Assembly (NCBI GenBank): GCA_004557975.1
Contig: SFEV01000063.1
Coordinates: 1 to 14,227 of the forward strand
Direction: 5' to 3'
Source: Lachnospiraceae bacterium
GTDB taxonomy: Bacteria > Bacillota > Clostridia > Lachnospirales > Lachnospiraceae
DNA: 14,227 nt
Shown here piece after piece: positions 7,540-14,227 of this stretch. The stretch's first letter is position 1. Every line of letters begins with the position of its first letter. A program made the position numbers and the translations under genes. The notes beneath the pieces were generated by a model. That model was given only the letters and a program-made list of their open reading frames with translations. It did not search any database and was not told where the DNA came from.

Positions 7540-7550
7540 TATAATAGCAA
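7522..7550 (-). promoter_or_regulatory. Sigma-A-type promoter of the signalling cassette
   Basis: On the minus strand TTGCTA (7545-7550) and a perfect TATAAT (7522-7527) are separated by exactly 17 bp. The ATG at 7470 lies about 45 nt after the expected transcription start. The promoter sits just downstream of the defence-operon terminator, as expected for an independent unit. Confidence 0.7.
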
Positions 7551-7576
7551 TATAGTATCGATGCAATGTCCTCATC

Positions 7577-7603
7577 AAAAAGGCTGTCCATTATGGACAG
7601 CCT
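7577..7603 (-). terminator. Rho-independent terminator of the Wadjet-type operon
   Basis: AGGCTGTCCA (7581-7590) and TGGACAGCCT (7594-7603) form a perfect 10-bp stem with a 3-nt loop. In the minus direction it is followed by five T residues (7577-7581). It lies about 27 nt past the jetD-like stop codon. On the plus strand it is followed by CTTTTCT, so it could also work in that direction, although no plus-strand gene ends here. Confidence 0.88.
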
Positions 7604-7629
7604 CTTTTCTGAAATATGTCATTTCTGAT

Positions 7630-8946
7630 TTATGTGTTACTCCCCCCTCCCTGCCTGATGTCATTTTGCAGGTCTTCCAGAAGATTTTCCTGGTATGCCG
7701 CCATACCATTCTCTCTCACACATGATGCGGTCTCTCTCAGAAGGGGAGTTTTTATATTTTCCAGCTTTGCCAGACCTGATGCTCCGATTTGTTCCCCTGA
7801 AATACTGATTCTGTAATCCCGGGGTGTCATTCTCCATATCCTGATTCTTTGCCCGAATTTCACCCTGAGTCTGTCCGCAATTCCGATTCCGTCAGGATCA
7901 ATATCCCCGCTGTAATAAATACTGACCTCCGTTTCAAGAATCATCCGGATCAGTTCCAGTGCCACAGCACGAAGTTGCCCGGATGTGCACAACAATGTCA
8001 GCTTCTCTGATTTTACGTTGTCAATCAGGTAACTGAAGACCATCTCATTTTCCACCACGTAGACACAATCTCCTACAGCCTGCACACCGGTAATCTCCTT
8101 CAGGTTCTCCATCGTTATAACGCACGGCTCTTTCCGTGCGCAAAACGCCTCATAGGCCGGATGCCATCCTTCTTTTGTCCGCAGGCGCAGTCCATAGACA
8201 TGCAGCAGACTGGATACATTATCAGGAACAATCCCGGCACACACCAGCATTTCCCGCCACTGATGAGCATTTTCCGGCAAGTTACTCTTTTTCCAGCAGC
8301 AGATTGCATGGATCAGGAGCTGTCCCGCTACAGTTCCACGATCAAAATAATGCGGATTTCCGGATATTGCGGCAGCAAATACTGCCAGAGGGCATTCCTT
8401 TTCCTCTTCCTGTGCAATCTTCAGTTTTATAAGTGCATTTCCGACATTTACAGCATATTTCCGCGCTGCATCCGGATCCTTCCCGTATTCTCTGACCAAT
8501 ATCTGATATCCGTATCTTTTCTCCAGGAGCACATCGCTTATCCACAGGAATGCGATGGACTCTCTGTCTCCCGATTCCTGAAAATGCACACAGAGTCCCT
8601 CCAGAAATGCTCTTGTCTCTTTCTGTTTCTCCTGCTTCCTGTCCTGATTCGTAGAAATTGTTTCTCCAAAATATGCTTCCAGCACTTTTTTCATATCCAC
8701 AGGAGCAAACCGTGTTCTCTGCAGTCCCTGTTCAAATTCCGCTGCCGAAAATTGAATATCCTTCTCAAAAAACACCTTTCCCACCACACCGCCGATTGCC
8801 CGGCGTTCTTCCTCTGATGTATCCCGCAGAGTAATTCTTCCGGTCAGCCTCCCGTAAGACATCCATTTCTTTCGAAGTTTCTCAAAACATCTTCGGTATG
8901 CATTCTGCTTTTTAAAATATTCGGCACATTCTTTACTACTGCACAT
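7630..8946 (-). CDS. jetD: Wadjet JetD-like Toprim nuclease subunit (TIGR02679 / DUF2399 type)
   Basis: The 438-residue product matches the expected JetD layout: an N-terminal arm region (about 1-270) with a WMSYGRLTGRITL segment near residue 28, then a topoisomerase VI-like Toprim domain. E299 (YVVENEMVF), the LLCTSGQLR strand-turn (318-326) and D348/D350/D352 (YYSGDIDPDG) are the metal-binding acidic residues of Toprim folds, and all are present. In Wadjet systems JetD is the nuclease that cuts circular plasmid DNA after the SMC motor has extruded it. It is the last gene of the operon and overlaps the end of jetC by 11 nt, so coupled translation is likely. Two starts are possible: ATG at 8946, preceded by AGAGG (8954-8958) at 7-nt spacing, is preferred; ATG at 8961 adds five residues but has only a weak GGA. 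The typing as the DUF2399 lineage comes from its partners and motifs. Confidence 0.88.
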   Translation of the reverse strand: MCSSKECAEYFKKQNAYRRCFEKLRKKWMSYGRLTGRITLRDTSEEERRAIGGVVGKVFFEKDIQFSAAEFEQGLQRTRFAPVDMKKVLEAYFGETISTNQDRKQEKQKETRAFLEGLCVHFQESGDRESIAFLWISDVLLEKRYGYQILVREYGKDPDAARKYAVNVGNALIKLKIAQEEEKECPLAVFAAAISGNPHYFDRGTVAGQLLIHAICCWKKSNLPENAHQWREMLVCAGIVPDNVSSLLHVYGLRLRTKEGWHPAYEAFCARKEPCVITMENLKEITGVQAVGDCVYVVENEMVFSYLIDNVKSEKLTLLCTSGQLRAVALELIRMILETEVSIYYSGDIDPDGIGIADRLRVKFGQRIRIWRMTPRDYRISISGEQIGASGLAKLENIKTPLLRETASCVRENGMAAYQENLLEDLQNDIRQGGGSNT

Positions 8947-11900
8947 CCAATGACCTCTCATGTCCGTTCCATGTATAACGTATAACAGAAACTGTCTGGG
9001 AATTCTGCGGCCGGAATAATTCCGCGATTCTCAATCCCTTCACCGTTTCAAAGCAGCCCCAGAGTGACTGGGAATTCATAATGTAATCAAAATCCAGTTT
9101 ATGAACCAGCTCAAACATACTGCTGATATTTTTGTCATCCACACCCGCAAATGCCTCATCCAGAGCAATCATACGAGGGTGATCTTTCTTTTCCGCCTTT
9201 TTATACTGGGCATTGACTGCCGCAAAAAGCGGAACATACATTGCCATTGCTTTTTCTCCTCCGCTGAAACGGTTAAATGCCGCATTGGTCAGAGGCTTTC
9301 TCGGCTCCTCCCCCCGTCTGAAATACATCTGAAACGCAAACCATCTCCGATAATCCAGTGCATCCCTTACCAGTTCCATATAGTTTATGACTCCGCCTTC
9401 TTCTTCCAGACGCATCTTTTCCGTGCGTATTTTGCTTCTGAAATGTCCCGCAACCTTTTCAATATCTTCTATGGTCAGAAGAGCACGATCCCGAAGCAAA
9501 ATCTGTTCCAGGTCTGCCGTATCCAGTTCCGCGTCATTCTCCGCCTTCTGTGGTTTCCAGTCCAGAGAAAAGCTTAAGCCCATGGAAGTATCCATTTCCT
9601 TCATAAGCTGTGACATATCCGAAACCCACTTACGGCTCTCTGCAATCCGGTCTGTCAGCTGCTGACTGATCGTCTTTGACAGAATATCCTCGAACAGTTC
9701 CCTGTCTTTTTTCTGTATCAGCAGTTCTGTCTCATCAATGGAGGATTTCAGTATTCCATAAAACTCCTCCAGATATACTTTTTTCCCATTCCATACGGAT
9801 ACTACGCGAACCCTTTTCCGGATCACACCGGTATTTTCTCCGGTTCCCGGCATCCCATCCACCGCGCCGAAGCATTCTTCCAGCGAAGTTCCATAGCTTG
9901 TCAGGCTCCCGTTATGGCGCTGATATACCTGATACAGCGACTGAAGCATATCCGACGGTTCCCTGTTCCTGTCACTGTCCCGGAGGACAGACACCGCTTC
10001 CGCGGCACAGTCAGGCAGCGTGCGGCTCTCACGGTCAAACACCAGTTTCAGAGAAAGCTCTTCCTCGAAATACTTTCTCAGGCACGTCTCTTCCGCGATC
10101 GCCTGCTGCAGCCGCTCCTTCTGTTCAGGCAGGGACTCCAGCAGACTGGTCAGCCGTACATCCAGGCGTATCAGCGCATCACTGATCTCACCATACTCCG
10201 TATTCATCTCTTCAAGAATCGCTTTGATCTGCATCAGCCGATTGGCTTTTTCAATATTCTCCGGTCTGTTAAGATACTCTTCATACTGTCTGATCCGGAT
10301 ATTGCACTCCTTGATTTTTGTGCTGTATCCCCGAATTTCCACAAAGGCATCGTCCATGGCCTGCTCATCCCGCGCGATCTTATCCTCCTTATCCAGGCAG
10401 ATGCTGCGCTCCGCTCTGCACTGCAGAAGTTCCGCCCTTATTTCCTGCCAGATCCGCCGATACTCTTCCGCGGCGTCTCCCGCCTCCTCGTACGCCTCCA
10501 GTGTTCTTGCGTATGGAAAAAGTTTACACTGCTGAAGCATAAGCTGATATTTCTGATTTTTCTGCTGTGCCAGCATCTGTTCCTGTTCTTCCTGCCTCTT
10601 TCGCTGTCCACTGATCACCTGAAGCTTCAGGCAGCAGTCTTTTTCCTCTTCCAGTGCATGATTGATCTGCGCAAATCCCGGCAGTCCCTGATATTCCTCC
10701 TGCAGCGTTTCCAGTCTTTTCTGAATCTGTTCCATCTCGTTTGCTGCATCCTTTACAGAAGCCGTAATATCACAGATTTTTTCCTGCAGCTGCCGTATTC
10801 TCTGTTCTTTTCTTCTTTTTCTTGCCAGAAGTCCGACAAACTCCGCTTCACCGGACTTATCTGCCTTACCGGCAAGAATTCCCTGACGAAACTGTCCGTC
10901 TTTTCCCAGGGAAACGCTCTGTCCTGTGCCATCCCCTCCGGTAAAATTGCTGAGGATCCGGGAAACCGTCTCCTTCAGCCCATCATCCAGTTCTTCACTG
11001 ACAACCAGACCGGCAAAACCGGAGGTTCCGTTTTTCTCCGCATACAGAACAGAGTCCAGAAAACCGGGGCATTCCGCTTTTATCCGTTCAAAATCTTCCG
11101 GAGATACCACCAGTGCATCCAGAACTCCCATCTTTTGCAGCTGCGCCTCTATTCTCGCACAGGCAGCCTCCTCCAGTTCCCCGGCAAACTCCACCGTCTT
11201 ATAAAAAGGTACTGCCAAAATGCCGGCTTTCTGAAGGGCAATTCTGGAAAGTCTGGAATTCTCATCCCGCTCCGGCTCCAGTTCCTCCTGATTCTGAACA
11301 AGCTTCAGTTCTTGTTCAGCCTGTGCCAGCTCCTCCCGGCGGATGTTCCATTCATGCTCCCATCGGCTTTTCTCATCAGTCAGCTTTCGGCGCTGCTGCT
11401 CATAATCCCTGCGGAAAATCTCCTGCACATTCAACGCATCCTCCACCGACTGATACTGGCGGGCAACGTGTTCTGCCTCCTTAAGTATCTCAGCTTCCGG
11501 ATGCCATTCTCTTGAATTTTTCTCTTTCTCATACACATCCGTAATCCACAGGTCGATCGCATCCACAACAGCCTCGCGGGCTGCCAAAAGCCTCTGCTCT
11601 TCCTCCGCCTCCTGTCTTTTCAGAAGTTCCAGCTCTTCAGCTGCCTTATCGTACTGTGCAGCCAGCTCCTCATACTGCCGGATCACTTTGCGGCATACTT
11701 CAATCAGACCTTTCAGCCGGTCAAGTTCTTTCCCTATTTCATCCGTGCCGTCACATTCTTCTTCATCCAGCACATGCAATGCCTTTTCATGCTGCTGCCA
11801 CTGAAGGATATCCTGCTGTTCCTCCAGTTCCTGCTTCTCCTCCAACAGCCTTTCTTTTCTCTGCTCCAGACGGTCCTGAAGGTTTTTCAACAGCCTCTCT

Positions 11901-13003
11901 TCCTCACGGATCCGTACCTTGCACTCTTCAATCTTGTCGCTCCAGCGTCTCTCATGTCCCTCCGCTTCTTTCTTCTGCGCTCTCGTCTGTTCCAGCCTGC
12001 GGTCCATTTCTTCCAGATCCGTATCCAGCAATCCGTCACGTTCTGTTTCTGCCAGCTTCTTCTTTTCGGTCAGCTCGTCCAGACGCTGTCTGGCAGACTT
12101 CTGTTCTGTTTCTATTTCCAGCTTTTCCTGTTCCTTCGCATCCAGTTTTTGCCGCGCAGACTCCACTTCCTGTCTTTTCATAAGATAGCCCTGAGCTTTT
12201 CTGGCAAGCATATACTGGTTGTAGCGCGTATATTCATTCCGAATAATCTTTACATCCGAGAAAGCACGCCTGAGCATATCCAGGCTGTCCTGAATCTCAT
12301 CCATCTTCTCCATGGCATCCACCATGGCACGCAGATCTTCATCCGTCAGAGTCTGCAGAGAATCATTCAGAATCTCATACACCTTTGTGGGTTTGAATTC
12401 CTTGGAGAGCTTTGGCGCACGAACCTTTACCAGCAGCCGGATAAACTGTTCATACTGTTCTGCTTTCCTGAATCCGAAAACAGACTGGTTCACATGCTTT
12501 TTGTACTCGCTCTGGCTGTCCGTAAAAAAATTATTCTCCCCCAGCTTCGCCTTCATCTCCCGCTTGTCATACGGTATTCTGGAGGATCCGACTTCTTTAT
12601 ACAGCCAGAAATCATGACCGATTCTTTGTCCGTCCAGGATAATAAACCCCCAGAAATCCATTGGTTTTCCCCGCTTTGCTCTCTGTCCGATACCAATCGT
12701 GCGGTATTCCCCTGTTTCTTCTTTTTTGAACTCAAGGAAAAGATAGCCCGTGGCCTCATCCTTTCCCTCCTCGCCGAGAAAATAGTATTCCATTCTCCGG
12801 TCACTGGATCCAAAAGGATCCAGACGGCTGGGCGTACGGTCTCCGTCCAGCACGAAAGGAATAAAACTCTGTGTGGTAATGGATTTTCCCGATCCGTTCT
12901 GTCCACGCAGGAGAAGCTTTCCGTCCACAAATTCAAAATCCTCTTCATCATATAACCAGAAATTCACAAATCCGATCCGGTTCATTTTCCAGCGGTCACT
13001 CAT
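8936..13003 (-). CDS. jetC: Wadjet JetC-like SMC/MukB-type ATPase (TIGR02680 type)
   Basis: The 1355-residue protein has the SMC layout. The N-terminal ATPase half has Walker A at 34-41 (GQNGSGKS). A first long coiled coil (about 260-590, rich in Glu/Lys/Gln/Arg) leads to a central globular hinge-like region (about 590-725), and a second coiled coil (about 726-1060) returns. The C-terminal ATPase half has the ABC signature SGGEKAM at 1247-1253 and Walker B MIALDEAF at 1278-1285, with catalytic E1283. In Wadjet the JetC dimer with JetA and JetB is a loop-extruding motor that detects small circular DNA and hands it to JetD. All ATPase motifs are intact and there is no frameshift over 4 kb, so the motor is probably functional. 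The start is set by a strong GGAGG upstream of ATG at 13003. The gene lies 43 bp after jetB and overlaps jetD by 11 nt. Confidence 0.92.
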   Translation of the reverse strand: MSDRWKMNRIGFVNFWLYDEEDFEFVDGKLLLRGQNGSGKSITTQSFIPFVLDGDRTPSRLDPFGSSDRRMEYYFLGEEGKDEATGYLFLEFKKEETGEYRTIGIGQRAKRGKPMDFWGFIILDGQRIGHDFWLYKEVGSSRIPYDKREMKAKLGENNFFTDSQSEYKKHVNQSVFGFRKAEQYEQFIRLLVKVRAPKLSKEFKPTKVYEILNDSLQTLTDEDLRAMVDAMEKMDEIQDSLDMLRRAFSDVKIIRNEYTRYNQYMLARKAQGYLMKRQEVESARQKLDAKEQEKLEIETEQKSARQRLDELTEKKKLAETERDGLLDTDLEEMDRRLEQTRAQKKEAEGHERRWSDKIEECKVRIREEERLLKNLQDRLEQRKERLLEEKQELEEQQDILQWQQHEKALHVLDEEECDGTDEIGKELDRLKGLIEVCRKVIRQYEELAAQYDKAAEELELLKRQEAEEEQRLLAAREAVVDAIDLWITDVYEKEKNSREWHPEAEILKEAEHVARQYQSVEDALNVQEIFRRDYEQQRRKLTDEKSRWEHEWNIRREELAQAEQELKLVQNQEELEPERDENSRLSRIALQKAGILAVPFYKTVEFAGELEEAACARIEAQLQKMGVLDALVVSPEDFERIKAECPGFLDSVLYAEKNGTSGFAGLVVSEELDDGLKETVSRILSNFTGGDGTGQSVSLGKDGQFRQGILAGKADKSGEAEFVGLLARKRRKEQRIRQLQEKICDITASVKDAANEMEQIQKRLETLQEEYQGLPGFAQINHALEEEKDCCLKLQVISGQRKRQEEQEQMLAQQKNQKYQLMLQQCKLFPYARTLEAYEEAGDAAEEYRRIWQEIRAELLQCRAERSICLDKEDKIARDEQAMDDAFVEIRGYSTKIKECNIRIRQYEEYLNRPENIEKANRLMQIKAILEEMNTEYGEISDALIRLDVRLTSLLESLPEQKERLQQAIAEETCLRKYFEEELSLKLVFDRESRTLPDCAAEAVSVLRDSDRNREPSDMLQSLYQVYQRHNGSLTSYGTSLEECFGAVDGMPGTGENTGVIRKRVRVVSVWNGKKVYLEEFYGILKSSIDETELLIQKKDRELFEDILSKTISQQLTDRIAESRKWVSDMSQLMKEMDTSMGLSFSLDWKPQKAENDAELDTADLEQILLRDRALLTIEDIEKVAGHFRSKIRTEKMRLEEEGGVINYMELVRDALDYRRWFAFQMYFRRGEEPRKPLTNAAFNRFSGGEKAMAMYVPLFAAVNAQYKKAEKKDHPRMIALDEAFAGVDDKNISSMFELVHKLDFDYIMNSQSLWGCFETVKGLRIAELFRPQNSQTVSVIRYTWNGHERSLDVQ
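8954..8958 (-). promoter_or_regulatory. Ribosome binding site inside the jetC end that favours the jetD start at 8946
   Basis: AGAGG on the minus strand lies 7 nt before ATG 8944-8946, within the last codons of jetC. The alternative ATG at 8961 lies just upstream of it and lacks a comparable site. Confidence 0.55.
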
Positions 13004-13046
13004 TCTCCTGTTCCTCCTTTCAAGCGTATATTCGCAATCCGCTTCG

Positions 13047-14195
13047 CTACTTGCTCATAACCGAATACCTGATTCGGTTAAAATCATCCGGATAGTACCC
13101 GGAAGCTCTCCCCACAGACGGCAACAGAGTAATCTGTTCTCCCTCGCATCGGAGCATCAGCCAGTTTTTCATATATCCCAGAATCGTATCCTGAAGCCTG
13201 TCCTCATCCATTTCACGGAATTCCTTGCTCCATGCACTGTTCCATGTGTTTCTGCATTCCGATATCAGATCCGCAAATTCTTTTCCCGTCACATAAATGC
13301 ATTCATTTTCCTGTTTTTTCCATTCTCCAGCGGCCAGCTTTTCCCGGATTTTATCGCACACCAGAAGTACTGCCTCGGGCAGCATGGCATCTCTGGGATG
13401 CACCGTCCCGTAACAATCATCCCCATCCAGCGTCAGAAATGCAATATTCCTGTAAATATCCAGGTTTCCGCCCAGATTTTCCTTCAGATATCTGGAAACC
13501 CATTGCCGCTGATTCTTTAAGTACAAAGCATCCGCATCTTCATTTCCTTCCCAGTAGAAAGACGGGCACACCGCAAGCTGGCGGTATACACGATTGATCC
13601 GCATGGTGCCTCTGTCCTCCTGAAATTCCTGAAAATCCGTCTTTTCAAAATCCTCCCATGACTCATATCCTGAAATATCCGTGGGAAAGCTGGTGGCAAA
13701 ATATTTGGAATAACCCGTATTTTCATACAGAACCTCCTGCCCGGCCTCCATACCGAATGCTTCACTGCTTCCCTCATACACACGCAGCATCTGCAGCCGC
13801 TCCATATACTGCAGAACCCGTACCAGGGATTTTCTCTGGGTAAAGGAAGTCCAGTCGATGGTCATATATGATTTCAGCTGTGTTTCCACATAATCAATCA
13901 GCTCAGATAAAAGGAACTGTTCCTGCTCCTCTTTATCCTCCAGATACATCAGCACCACACACAGAATGCAGTAATCCCTGATATCCGCAAATTCCTGAAT
14001 ACCCATGAACGGCTCCGCATGGGCAGGTCTCTTCTCCAGCTTTAACAGATTTTCCGTATGTATCAGCTTCCAGCCAAGCTGCTCTCTCACAAACCTCTGA
14101 AAATGCGGAATATCCCGCTTTACCTTATAGTAGGTTTCTTTCTCTCTGTCCTTACAGATCCAGAAATTTTCAAACAGTGTTCTGACTTCATTCAT
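13047..14195 (-). CDS. jetB: Wadjet JetB-like subunit (TIGR02678 / DUF2398 type)
   Basis: The 382-residue product carries the hallmark N-terminal block of DUF2398 proteins: YYKVKRDIPHFQRFVREQLG at 22-41, LKLEKRP at 51-57, then EPFMGIQEFADIRDYCILCV (61-80) and an acidic helix ending in EQFLLSELI (92-100). The rest is mixed helix and strand with likely winged-helix folds, including the PSVGR segment near 359. Within Wadjet, JetB is the accessory (MukE/KITE-like) subunit that joins the kleisin JetA to the JetC heads; it has no visible enzymatic motif. The start ATG at 14195 has GGAG 11 nt upstream, a rather long spacing, and follows the probable jetA stop codon by 2 nt, so translational coupling may help. 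The family is recognised from its conserved block and from the order jetB-jetC-jetD. Confidence 0.85.
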   Translation of the reverse strand: MNEVRTLFENFWICKDREKETYYKVKRDIPHFQRFVREQLGWKLIHTENLLKLEKRPAHAEPFMGIQEFADIRDYCILCVVLMYLEDKEEQEQFLLSELIDYVETQLKSYMTIDWTSFTQRKSLVRVLQYMERLQMLRVYEGSSEAFGMEAGQEVLYENTGYSKYFATSFPTDISGYESWEDFEKTDFQEFQEDRGTMRINRVYRQLAVCPSFYWEGNEDADALYLKNQRQWVSRYLKENLGGNLDIYRNIAFLTLDGDDCYGTVHPRDAMLPEAVLLVCDKIREKLAAGEWKKQENECIYVTGKEFADLISECRNTWNSAWSKEFREMDEDRLQDTILGYMKNWLMLRCEGEQITLLPSVGRASGYYPDDFNRIRYSVMSK

Positions 14196-14197
14196 AA

Positions 14198-14227
14198 TTA
14201 TTTAAACTCCAATGTATATGATGGCAT
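14198..14227 (-). CDS. Last nine codons of a gene entering from the right edge, probably jetA (DUF2397 type)
   Basis: Reading leftwards from the window edge, one frame is open and ends MPSYTLEFK followed by TAA (14198-14200), 2 nt before the jetB-like start. Operons of this lineage carry the kleisin-like jetA directly before jetB, so this tail is its likely C-terminus. Nine codons are too few to identify a family, and another frame is also open (ending in a TGA that overlaps the jetB start), so the call rests on gene order. Confidence 0.4.
   Translation of the reverse strand: MPSYTLEFK

Noticed and set aside
7468..7578. 36-residue N-terminal extension of the HTH-REC regulator (start at 7578)
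   Set aside because: The longer start overlaps the terminator T-tract, lies upstream of the promoter -10 box and lacks a ribosome binding site, while ATG 7470 has a full AGGAGG.
9914..11515. 533-codon plus-strand open frame antisense to the jetC coiled coil
   Set aside because: It mirrors Glu/Gln/Lys-rich coiled-coil codons, giving a Leu/Phe/Ser/Arg-rich product with no recognisable domain. No promoter was seen for it.
11774..12955. 393-codon plus-strand open frame antisense to the first half of jetC
   Set aside because: Same cause as the other antisense frame: a shadow of the SMC gene, with a Leu/Phe-rich translation and no domain.
1..14227. CRISPR array, tRNA, rRNA, insertion sequence or integrase
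   Set aside because: No regularly spaced repeats, no tRNA cloverleaf-like sequences, no transposase or recombinase motifs and no terminal inverted repeats were seen, so there is no direct sign of the mobile element that might have carried the defence operon.

Overview
The window reads as low-to-moderate-GC Firmicutes DNA, most likely a gut Lachnospiraceae-type clostridium. This is inferred from the strong AGGAGG-type ribosome binding sites, the GH51 and ferredoxin-like aldo/keto reductase types, and the dCache hybrid kinase; no rRNA or other marker fixes the taxon. Coding is dense. Everything is on the minus strand except one aldo/keto reductase gene, and no gene-free stretch exceeds about 165 bases.

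Left end (1-2037): the N-terminal part of a GH51-type alpha-L-arabinofuranosidase (minus) stops after 194 codons, well before any catalytic domain, and its last codons look frameshifted. A divergent gene (732-1874, plus) encodes an aldo/keto reductase with two C-terminal 4Fe-4S cysteine clusters. It converges on the next block across a short region holding competing inverted repeats.

Middle (2038-7576): a three-gene minus-strand signalling cassette. In transcription order it encodes (i) an unusual regulator with an N-terminal XRE-like HTH, a central segment resembling a histidine-kinase DHp helix pair without the phospho-accepting His, and a C-terminal receiver domain; (ii) a lipoprotein fusing an ABC-type solute-binding domain to a region resembling the C-terminal domain of 5'-nucleotidases; (iii) a membrane hybrid histidine kinase (dCache, PAS, HisKA, HATPase, REC). 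No permease or HPt gene lies with them. The likely logic is that the lipoprotein captures a ligand, the dCache kinase reads it, and the HTH-REC protein changes transcription, perhaps including its own. A well-formed promoter with a palindrome over its -10 box lies upstream of the cassette.

Right end (7577-14227): a Wadjet-type plasmid-defence operon of the DUF2397/DUF2398/SMC/DUF2399 lineage (usually typed as Wadjet II). It holds jetB-like, jetC-like (SMC ATPase) and jetD-like (Toprim nuclease) genes in order, ending in a strong intrinsic terminator. The last nine codons of what is probably jetA lie at the right edge. All visible catalytic motifs of JetC and JetD are intact. The terminator at 7577-7603 separates the defence operon from the signalling cassette, so the two blocks are probably independent transcription units.
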